Source of the DNA: Lachnoanaerobaculum gingivalis
GTDB lineage: Bacteria > Bacillota > Clostridia > Lachnospirales > Lachnospiraceae
Direction of reading: 5' to 3'
Length of the DNA: 64,000 bases
NCBI RefSeq assembly: GCF_003862475.1
Contig: NZ_RRCO01000003.1
Span: 1-64,000 of the forward strand
In this document: positions 27,711 through 34,500 of the stretch, piece after piece
Position numbering within the stretch: position 1 is the stretch's first letter
Layout of the letters: every line of letters starts with the position of its first letter
Notes under the pieces: model-generated
Databases searched by the model: none
Seen by the model: only the letters and a program-made list of their open reading frames with translations
What the model was told of the DNA's origin: nothing
Program-made: the position numbers and the translations under genes

Positions 27711-27902
27711 GTAGAATTTTGATTTTCCAATCCTAAACGCAGCTATGCTTAAAAGCTTCGCAGGATTTTACGCAGCCTGCGGAACTCGTTTGTTCGCCTG
27801 GAAAACAGCGAACTGCACTCAAACAAGTCCTCGGCAGCTGAATCCTGTCTCGCTTTTGCGCACAGCTAAACGCTACAAGGATTGTAAAATCAAAGCATCT
27901 AC
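27711..27902. repeat. 192-bp imperfect palindrome, possible MITE or structured RNA
   Basis: The whole stretch folds on itself. The outer arms start GTAGA and include TTTGATTTTCCAATCC against TTTGATTTTACAATCC; inner arms share AGCTNTGC, AAAAGC, CAGGATT and GTTTG in matching order; the tip is GTTCGC (27792-27797) and GCGAAC (27808-27813). It is more GC-rich than the surrounding DNA. It lies between prmA and rpmF, which are on the same strand. It encodes no credible protein. A non-autonomous mobile element or an RNA leader of prmA are the two readings. Confidence 0.75.
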
Positions 27903-27953
27903 TAAATTATTTTCCATTTTATGTACTTTTATCATATATATATATATAGAATA

Positions 27954-27992
27954 GAATAACAGGGTCACCACGAAGTGGCAACCCTGTTATTC
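27954..27992 (-). terminator. rpmF terminator
   Basis: Two 18-base arms (27954-27971 and 27975-27992) pair with one mismatch around a GAA loop. It lies just past the rpmF stop; the T run is poor but a TA-rich tract follows. Confidence 0.7.
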
Positions 27993-28021
27993 CAATCAGT
28001 AAAACTTATAGATACTGACTA

Positions 28022-28201
28022 TTAGTCTACTGTTACTATTTCACGCTTGTTATATGAACCACATGCCTTACAAACTCTATGAGGAAGCATTAACTCTCCG
28101 CACTTTGGACATTTTACAAGACTTGTAGCTGACATCTTCCAGTTAGCTCTTCTCTTATCTCTTCTACCACGAGATGTTTTATTCTTTGGACAAATTGACA
28201 T
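28022..28201 (-). CDS. rpmF: 50S ribosomal protein L32
   Basis: A 59-residue L32 starting MSICPKNKTSRGRRDKRR. The zinc-binding type is shown by CPKCGE at 31-34 and CKACGS at 44-47, four cysteines in two CxxC pairs. The start follows AAGGAGGTGA, a near-perfect ribosome binding site. A consensus promoter lies at 28240-28268. The yceD-like gene (DUF177) that often precedes rpmF is absent; ackA is upstream instead. Confidence 0.96.
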   Translation of the reverse strand: MSICPKNKTSRGRRDKRRANWKMSATSLVKCPKCGELMLPHRVCKACGSYNKREIVTVD

Positions 28202-28239
28202 TCTTTCACCTCCTTATCTCGAGTCACAAAACTTTAATA

Positions 28240-28268
28240 ATTATAATAGCAAAGGTTTTACTTGTCAA
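28240..28268 (-). promoter_or_regulatory. rpmF: rpmF promoter
   Basis: On the minus strand TTGACA (28263-28268) and TATAAT (28240-28245) are both perfect consensus and are separated by 17 bases. The -35 box begins three bases past the ackA stop codon. Confidence 0.85.
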
Positions 28269-28270
28269 TA

Positions 28271-29473
28271 TTATTTTTTAGCCAGTCTGTAAGTATCTCT
28301 TGCTATAGCCAACTCCTCATTTGTAGGCATCAACATAATCTTAACCTTTGAATCCGGTGTTGAAATCATAGTTCTCTTGCCACGAACATTGTTTGCTTCT
28401 TCATCAACCTTTGCGCCGATGAATCCCAAAGCATTTCCTACTATCTGTCTTGTAATCTTATCATTCTCACCGACGCCTGCAGTAAAGCAAAGAGCATCAA
28501 CTCCACCCATAGCAGCTACATAAGCACCTACATACTTTATAATTCTGTATCTGAATGCCTCAAGTGCAACTTTTGCAAGATTGTTTCCGTCAGCCTCAGC
28601 ATTCTCGATATCTCTGAAGTCTGATGATACTCCGCCGCTCATTCCGAGAACACCTGATTTCTTGTTAAGTATATCCAGCACCTCATCTACACTCTTGTTC
28701 TCTTTATTGCAAATATACTGTACTATGGCAGGATCGATATCTCCCGATCTTGTACCCATTATAAGTCCCTCAAGCGGTGTAAGACCCATTGATGAATCTA
28801 TGCACTTACCGCCTACAGATGCTGAAATTGAAGCACCGTTTCCAAGGTGACATACGATAACTCTTGCTGTATCTTTGTCAAGACCTGCAAACTTGATAGC
28901 CTCCTGTGATACATACATATGGCTTGTACCGTGGAATCCGTATCTTCTGATATGATAGTTCTCATAGTACTCGTTTGGAATTGCATACTTATATGCTTTC
29001 TCAGGCATGCTCATACCGAATGATGTATCAAATGCCGCTACATTTGGAACACCCGGCATAGCCTTTTCTACAGCTTCAATACCCATAAGGTTTGCAGGAT
29101 TGTGAAGCGGTGCAAGATCTGAATACTTCTCAATATCCTTCTTAACCTCATCTGTTATAACTACAGATTCAGGATATTTTACTCCACCCTGTACAACTCT
29201 GTGTCCGATAGCATAAATCTCGCTTGCATCCTTTATTACACCATGGTCCTTGTCTGTAAGAGCTTCAAGTACCAAAGCAATAGCCTCTGTATGATTCTTT
29301 ACATCCTTTTCAATCTTGAACTTTTCTCTTCCTTCAGGCTCATGTGTAAGCTTTGATCCCGGAATTGCAATTCTCTCAAACAATCCCTTTGCCAATACCT
29401 CTTCGTTCTCCATATTAATAAGCTGATACTTTAATGATGAACTTCCGCAATTTATAACCAATACATTTTTCAT
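28271..29473 (-). CDS. ackA: Acetate kinase
   Basis: A 400-residue acetate kinase that makes ATP from acetyl phosphate and ADP. The start VLVINCGSSSLKYQLI, the segment RRYGFHGTSH with its catalytic histidine, and the phosphate-binding CHLGNGASI are all family signatures. It lies 22 bases after pta, forming the usual Pta-AckA fermentation pair. No terminator separates it from the rpmF promoter. Confidence 0.97.
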   Translation of the reverse strand: MKNVLVINCGSSSLKYQLINMENEEVLAKGLFERIAIPGSKLTHEPEGREKFKIEKDVKNHTEAIALVLEALTDKDHGVIKDASEIYAIGHRVVQGGVKYPESVVITDEVKKDIEKYSDLAPLHNPANLMGIEAVEKAMPGVPNVAAFDTSFGMSMPEKAYKYAIPNEYYENYHIRRYGFHGTSHMYVSQEAIKFAGLDKDTARVIVCHLGNGASISASVGGKCIDSSMGLTPLEGLIMGTRSGDIDPAIVQYICNKENKSVDEVLDILNKKSGVLGMSGGVSSDFRDIENAEADGNNLAKVALEAFRYRIIKYVGAYVAAMGGVDALCFTAGVGENDKITRQIVGNALGFIGAKVDEEANNVRGKRTMISTPDSKVKIMLMPTNEELAIARDTYRLAKK

Positions 29474-29495
29474 AATGAACTACACCTCTTTTTTA

Positions 29496-30497
29496 TTATT
29501 TGTCTTCACCGGCAGCCTGAATTGCTGTGATTGCCACTACACCTACTATATCTTCATAAGAACATCCTCTTGAAAGATCGTTTACAGGCTTTGCGATACC
29601 CTGACACATAGGTCCGTAAGCATTTGCCTTTGCAAGTCTTTGAACAAGCTTATATCCGATATTTGCCGCATCAAGATCAGGGAATACAAGTACATTTGCA
29701 TGTCCTGCAACCTTTGAACCCGGTGCCTTGCTCGCTCCTACTTCAGGAACCAAAGCGGCATCAAGCTGAAGCTCTCCGTCAAGGCAAAGATCAGGCGCAA
29801 GTTCTTTTGCGATTCTTGTAGCTTCAACAACCTTTGTTACATCGTCATGCTTTGCACTACCCTTTGATGAGTGGCTAAGCATTGCAACTCTGGGCTCTTT
29901 TCCTACAAGGAACTTGAAGCTCTCTGCTGATGAAAGTGCAATAGCTGCAAGCTTTTCAGGGTCCGGATTTTGCTCTATAGAGCAGTCTGCAAATACAAAT
30001 ACACCGTTCTCACCGAATTCGCAGTTTGGAACTTCCATTACAAAGAATCCTGAAACCAGCTTTGCACCCGGCTTAGTTTTTATTATCTGTAATGCAGGTC
30101 TTAGTGTATTAGCTGTTGAATGACAGGCACCGCTTACAAGTCCGTCTGCATCTCCCGCCTTGAGCATAAGACATCCGTAAGTAGTATAGTCGCTTAACAT
30201 TTGCTTTCTTGCATCTTCATGAGTAAGTCCCTTTGACTTTCGAAGCTCTACGAAGAGATCCTCATATTCTTTAGTTTTCTCATAAGTATTTGGATCGATT
30301 ATTGCAGCTCCTGTGATATCACAACCCTTAGAATACTCTTCCACTTCCTGTGGAGTACCTATTATTATCAGGTTTGCCAAACCATCCTTAAGAATTACCT
30401 CTGCAGCCTGATAGATTCTCTTATCCATTGACTCAGGTAAGATTATGGTTTTCTTATTCTCTTTTGCTCTTTTTTTCAGTTGATCCATCATTGACAT
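29496..30497 (-). CDS. pta: Phosphate acetyltransferase
   Basis: A 333-residue enzyme that converts acetyl-CoA to acetyl phosphate. This is the short Pta form without the DRTGG regulatory domain. Conserved segments are GLVSGACHSTANTLRPALQI (20 residues), MLSHSSKGSAKHDDVTKV and VLVFPDLDAANIGYKLVQR. Two starts (first and third codon are methionines) differ by only two residues. Its promoter is at 30593-30621. Confidence 0.97.
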   Translation of the reverse strand: MSMMDQLKKRAKENKKTIILPESMDKRIYQAAEVILKDGLANLIIIGTPQEVEEYSKGCDITGAAIIDPNTYEKTKEYEDLFVELRKSKGLTHEDARKQMLSDYTTYGCLMLKAGDADGLVSGACHSTANTLRPALQIIKTKPGAKLVSGFFVMEVPNCEFGENGVFVFADCSIEQNPDPEKLAAIALSSAESFKFLVGKEPRVAMLSHSSKGSAKHDDVTKVVEATRIAKELAPDLCLDGELQLDAALVPEVGASKAPGSKVAGHANVLVFPDLDAANIGYKLVQRLAKANAYGPMCQGIAKPVNDLSRGCSYEDIVGVVAITAIQAAGEDK

Positions 30498-30592
30498 ATG
30501 ATATATCCCTTTCCATTCTTACAGCATATAGCTAAATTTCTATCCTGTGCTTATTTGCACATAAAAAGCTCCTAAGAGCTCATATATGTAAT

Positions 30593-30621
30593 AGTATAGT
30601 AAAAAAAAAGCAACAATACAA
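30593..30621 (-). promoter_or_regulatory. pta: pta-ackA promoter
   Basis: On the minus strand TTGTAT (30616-30621) and TATACT (30593-30598) are 17 bases apart. The roughly 90-base leader holds a small hairpin (30567-30580, AGCTC/GAGCT plus four to five T), too weak to call an attenuator. Confidence 0.6.
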
Positions 30622-30679
30622 GCACTATGACAGGTTAATAAAATAACAAAGTGTCTAAAAATAAGTACAATCTTTTTTC

Positions 30680-31330
30680 TTATTCATTATTCTCATCAAT
30701 ATATTTATCAAATATTATGTTAAACTGGCTTGCCTGGAATAGTGAAATTCCCGAACCCAAAACAAAAATAAGCATTGACATAATTCCCGGCATTCTCATG
30801 ATTAATATATATACGGCCGTAAGTATCAAAACACTTCCTGCAAGTATTATTATTGTTCTTATGAGATGCTTTACAGACATAAAAAGTGCCAGTTTAAATG
30901 TCTGCTTTATCGGATTGATAAATTTTGCCTGTATCGGAAATATGTATGTAAATATAAACAGCCAAAGCAAAATCAAAAAGCAGGTGATAGTAAATATAAT
31001 CATTTTTAACACCGTATTTTCTATAGGTGAATAGAAGCTGAAAAATCTGATATCAAAAAAAAGAATTCCTCCGACAAACGCCATTATCAACCATATAATT
31101 GTTGACTGCAAAAGATTGTCCTTAAAGCTGTGAAAAAACATCGACAGCACTCCTCCGCTGTCACGATCTCTTGCTATCTTCATTGTGCAGTAATACATTG
31201 CAGTAGTTGATGCACCAAATGTCACTATAGGAATTGAACATAATACCCAAAGCAAATTCAAGATAAACAAATCCCATATTCTTCCTACAAATCTCCATAT
31301 AGGATTGTCATAATTAAAAAGTCCGCCCAT
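30680..31330 (-). CDS. YesL-family (DUF624) membrane protein
   Basis: A 216-residue integral membrane protein with five to six hydrophobic helices and the YesL start FNYDNPIWRFVGRIWDLFILN. Relatives often sit beside sugar transporters or carbohydrate genes; function is unknown. It is divergent from the GntR-kduI-kduD set and shares its upstream region, which holds the three operator-like sites. Confidence 0.85.
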   Translation of the reverse strand: MGGLFNYDNPIWRFVGRIWDLFILNLLWVLCSIPIVTFGASTTAMYYCTMKIARDRDSGGVLSMFFHSFKDNLLQSTIIWLIMAFVGGILFFDIRFFSFYSPIENTVLKMIIFTITCFLILLWLFIFTYIFPIQAKFINPIKQTFKLALFMSVKHLIRTIIILAGSVLILTAVYILIMRMPGIMSMLIFVLGSGISLFQASQFNIIFDKYIDENNE

Positions 31331-31375
31331 ATATTTCTCCTTATCAAAATCATTTTAAGTTTTTATTTTAACTTT

Positions 31376-31495
31376 TTTGGATACAAGTTGTTTTTAATCT
31401 TGGATACAAGTTTTTGATTGACTTATTAAAATCCCTGTTATATTATGGTCTTATAAGTCAGTTAATCATAGCACAAAATATTACTTGCATACAAG
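31376..31495 (+). promoter_or_regulatory. Promoter and three operator-like sites for the GntR-kdu operon
   Basis: A 12-base near-palindrome (C/T)TTG(G/C)ATACAAG occurs three times: 31376-31387, 31399-31410 and 31484-31495. Between the second and third lies a promoter with TTGACT (31418-31423) and TATTAT (31441-31446), 17 bases apart. The third site sits just before the ribosome binding site of the regulator gene. The pattern suggests autoregulation by the GntR protein encoded next. Confidence 0.65.
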
Positions 31496-31527
31496 ATTAA
31501 TTTCTATATGAAGGGGGGCGTGTAAAT

Positions 31528-32196
31528 ATTTCTACCGCACAATATATATATTCGGAAATAGAAAACGACATATTGATGCTCAAGCTTAAACCCGGGCAGC
31601 TTATAAGCGAAAACAGTCTTTGCACCAGATACAATGTTTCAAGAACACCGATACGTTCTGTGCTCTCAAGGCTTGCAGGCTCAGGACTTGTCGATATAGT
31701 GCCAAAGAGCGGTTCAAGAGTATCCATGATCAATATGGAAATTGTCAAGCAGATTATATATGAAAGATTTGCCCTTGAATGCATGGTTATGAAAGATTAT
31801 ATAGCTATAGCAACAGAGGGAGATATCAAAAAACTTGAAAAGACCGTAACGCAATTGACTAAAAGCTATAAAAATACCAAATACTTTAAACCGGATAAAT
31901 TTAAAGCTATAGATTTATCAATGCATGAATTATGGTATAAGAAAACCGGGCACACTTATCTGTGGGAGCAGATAAGAAAATCCGAATCCAATTACACAAG
32001 ATTTTGCATGCTGGATATGCTGGAATGTAAAAATTATGAGCATGTAATAATTGAGCACAGACAGATGTATGAAGTAATCAAAAACAGAGATACCTCTAAA
32101 ATAGAGGAAATAGTTAAAAAGCATCTTTACGGCGGCATTGAGAGAATCAATGCAGCTTTCAGTAATAAATTTGATGAAATGTTTATAGCATATTAA
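31528..32196 (+). CDS. GntR-family regulator (FadR/FCD type) of the kdu module
   Basis: A regulator of about 222 residues: an amino-terminal winged helix (segment LKPGQLISENSLCTRYNVSRT, quoted in part) and a carboxy-terminal FCD-type ligand domain. The frame is open from 31501 and the domain clearly begins upstream of the first in-frame TTG (31573) or ATG (31576). No ATG, GTG or TTG exists in that stretch; ATT at 31528 has AAGGGGGG nine bases upstream. A one-base change in the G6 run at 31513-31518 would join an ATG at 31508 to the frame. It is followed by kduI after 10 bases. Confidence 0.8.
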   Translation: MSTAQYIYSEIENDILMLKLKPGQLISENSLCTRYNVSRTPIRSVLSRLAGSGLVDIVPKSGSRVSMINMEIVKQIIYERFALECMVMKDYIAIATEGDIKKLEKTVTQLTKSYKNTKYFKPDKFKAIDLSMHELWYKKTGHTYLWEQIRKSESNYTRFCMLDMLECKNYEHVIIEHRQMYEVIKNRDTSKIEEIVKKHLYGGIERINAAFSNKFDEMFIAY

Positions 32197-32206
32197 AGGA
32201 GGATTT

Positions 32207-33049
32207 ATGGACATTCGTTATTCAGCAAACCAAAGAGACTTTAAATTTTACACTACAGATGAGATAAGAGATGAATTTCTTATTCAAGACCTTTACAGGG
32301 AAGACGAGGTAGTTGCCGTATATTCACATGTGGACAGAATGGTGACATTAGGATGTATGCCTGTAAATGAGACCGTTTCCATAGATAAGGGAATTGATGT
32401 GTGGTCAAACTTCGGCACAAAGTATTTCCTTGAAAGAAGGGAAATCGGTATTTTCAATATAGGTGGCAAGGGCGAAATAGTAGCGGATGATGAAGTCTTT
32501 ACACTTGACTATAAAGATTGCCTCTACATTACAAAGGGTACAAAGAATGTTACATTCAGAAGTTTGGACAAAAGTAATCCTGCAAAGTTTTATATGGTAA
32601 GTGCTCCTGCACATATTTCATATAAGACCACTTTCATATCAATCAAAGATGCGGCAAAGAAACCTCTGGGTGACAATAAGACTGCAAATAAGAGAGTTAT
32701 CAACCAGTTTATACATCCTGATGTACTTCAAACCGCACAACTTTCCATGGGTATGACAGTTCTTGATGAAGGTAATGTATGGAATACAATGCCTGCACAT
32801 ACTCATGAAAGAAGAATGGAAGTATATATGTACTTTGAAGTTCCAAAGGACAATGTTATCTTCCATCTTATGGGCGAGCCTAATGAAACAAGACATATTG
32901 TAATGCACAATGAAGAAGCGGTTATTTCACCTTCATGGAGTATACATTCTGCTGCAGGTACATCAAACTATACCTTTATCTGGGCAATGGGTGGCGAAAA
33001 TCAGGCATTTGATGATATGGATGTTATAAAGAATGAGGATTTGAGATAA
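32207..33049 (+). CDS. kduI: 5-dehydro-4-deoxy-D-glucuronate isomerase
   Basis: A 280-residue KduI that isomerises the product of unsaturated uronate cleavage during pectin and glycosaminoglycan breakdown. The cupin zinc-site segment MPAHTHERRMEVYMYFEVP and the downstream histidine in SWSIHSAAG are visible. GGAGG precedes the ATG. The last base of its stop codon region is shared with the kduD start, so the two are coupled. Confidence 0.96.
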   Translation: MDIRYSANQRDFKFYTTDEIRDEFLIQDLYREDEVVAVYSHVDRMVTLGCMPVNETVSIDKGIDVWSNFGTKYFLERREIGIFNIGGKGEIVADDEVFTLDYKDCLYITKGTKNVTFRSLDKSNPAKFYMVSAPAHISYKTTFISIKDAAKKPLGDNKTANKRVINQFIHPDVLQTAQLSMGMTVLDEGNVWNTMPAHTHERRMEVYMYFEVPKDNVIFHLMGEPNETRHIVMHNEEAVISPSWSIHSAAGTSNYTFIWAMGGENQAFDDMDVIKNEDLR

Positions 33050-33852
33050 TGGAAAATGTTTTAAACAGCTTCAGACTTGACGGTAAAACAGCGCTTGTTA
33101 CAGGTGCATCTCATGGCATAGGCTTTGCAATGGCAAAGGCACTTTCCGATGCAGGTGCGAAGGTAATATTTAACAGCAGTTCAGAGGACGGGCTAAAAAA
33201 AGGTCTTGAAGCATATAGAAGAGAAAATATTGATGCAAAAGGTTATGTATGTGATGTAACCAATGAGGACGACGTAAAAAAGATGGTAGCCGATATTGAA
33301 AATAATATCGGTGAAATAGATATTTTGGTAAACAATGCAGGAATTATAAAAAGAATTCCAATGACCGATATGAGTGTGGATGAGTTTAAATCGGTTATAG
33401 ATGTGGATCTTATAGCACCTTTTATTATGGCAAAGGCTGTTTTACCGGGTATGGTAAAGAGAAGAAGCGGCAAGATCATAAATATCTGCTCAATGATGAG
33501 TGAGCTAGGAAGAGAAACTGTAAGCGCCTATGCTGCTGCAAAGGGCGGTTTAAAGATGCTCACAAAAAATATTGCTTCCGAATACGGACAGTACAATATT
33601 CAATGTAACGGAATCGGTCCGGGATATATTGCCACCTCACAGACTGCACCTCTTCGTGAAAAGCAGCCTGACGGAAGCAAACATCCTTTTGATTCTTTCA
33701 TACTTGCAAAGACACCTGCAAACAGATGGGGAGCCCCTGTTGACCTTGCAGGCCCTGTAGTATTCCTCTCATCCTCTGCATCCGACTTTGTAAACGGACA
33801 TATACTTTATGTAGACGGCGGAATACTTGCATATATAGGAAAACAACCTTAA
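33049..33852 (+). CDS. kduD: 2-dehydro-3-deoxy-D-gluconate 5-dehydrogenase
   Basis: A 267-residue short-chain dehydrogenase that follows KduI and yields 2-keto-3-deoxygluconate. The NAD motif is TGASHGIG, the NNAG motif follows, and the catalytic tyrosine and lysine are in YAAAKGG. KDG kinase and aldolase genes are not in this window. A terminator lies at 33862-33888. Confidence 0.95.
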   Translation: MENVLNSFRLDGKTALVTGASHGIGFAMAKALSDAGAKVIFNSSSEDGLKKGLEAYRRENIDAKGYVCDVTNEDDVKKMVADIENNIGEIDILVNNAGIIKRIPMTDMSVDEFKSVIDVDLIAPFIMAKAVLPGMVKRRSGKIINICSMMSELGRETVSAYAAAKGGLKMLTKNIASEYGQYNIQCNGIGPGYIATSQTAPLREKQPDGSKHPFDSFILAKTPANRWGAPVDLAGPVVFLSSSASDFVNGHILYVDGGILAYIGKQP

Positions 33853-33861
33853 AACATGGTG

Positions 33862-33888
33862 AGGGGCTGCCAATAACGACAGTCCCCT
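33862..33888 (+). terminator. kduID terminator
   Basis: AGGGG plus CTG pair with CAG plus CCCCT, with one bulged base, around a 10-base loop, followed by TATTATTT. Confidence 0.75.
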
Positions 33889-33915
33889 TATTATTTAAAT
33901 TAATTATAGATTATA

Positions 33916-34191
33916 TTAAATAAAACCGGCATATTTTATAAGTATAATAATTTGTAACACTATACTTATAATCCCAATAATCATTCTAAAAATCAATGTA
34001 TTTTTACTTAAATCTTTCCCTAAAATAATCGATTTTATTGAATCATACGCTACGCAAACAGAATACAAACCAAGTGCTAGCATGGTAATCTTCTCCCTAA
34101 TATTTGTTGTATCTACAAAAAATATAGCTATATAGAAAATAAAGATTATGACCCATAGTATACTTATTGATATATTAAGCCTTTTATCCAT
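33916..34191 (-). CDS. Small three-helix membrane protein
   Basis: A 91-residue protein made almost entirely of three hydrophobic segments (about 8-27, 33-50 and 68-88) joined by short basic loops. I do not recognise a family. Its start overlaps the 47-residue ORF 34164-34307 in another frame. Codon use is AT-rich like the surrounding accessory DNA. It lies downstream of the ABC exporter set and could be an immunity-type or accessory protein, but nothing proves this. Confidence 0.55.
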   Translation of the reverse strand: MDKRLNISISILWVIIFIFYIAIFFVDTTNIREKITMLALGLYSVCVAYDSIKSIILGKDLSKNTLIFRMIIGIISIVLQIIILIKYAGFI

Positions 34192-34307
34192 ACATTTAAT
34201 AATCCTTTCCAGCTGTTATAGACTTGGTTATTCTCCAAACTTGTCAATATCCCCTTCCTTGACCATGATGCATTCAGCTTTATAAGCTTAGATTTTGACG
34301 AATCCAT
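34164..34307 (-). CDS. Possible 47-residue cationic peptide
   Basis: An open frame starting MDSSKSKLIKLNASWSRKG with AGGAAA seven bases before the ATG. It has six lysines, one arginine and three tryptophans, and no signal peptide. It overlaps the start of the small membrane protein 33916-34191, which would couple their translation. It may be chance, or an upstream peptide. The 190 bases upstream (34308-34500) hold only AT-rich DNA. Confidence 0.3.
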   Translation of the reverse strand: MDSSKSKLIKLNASWSRKGILTSLENNQVYNSWKGLLNVWIKGLIYQ

Positions 34308-34500
34308 ATAAAATTTCCTACAGTACGATTACACAACTTGTCCCTAAAAATAGATACTTTTAGAATTCCACCTGTGAAAACGCATTCATTAAACTTTTAA
34401 GAATATACTCTTTCTTTACTTATATGTACATTGTATCATATATTTCATTAGTGTTATACTATTTCTATACACTTTTATGATTTTTTGTTGTTTTATTTTA

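Noticed and set aside
27745-27954. 69-codon frame within the large palindrome
   Set aside because: It lies across both arms of the palindrome and has no ribosome binding site; the structure explains the sequence better.
30567-30580. Attenuator in the pta leader
   Set aside because: Stem of only five pairs and a short T run; not enough to call.
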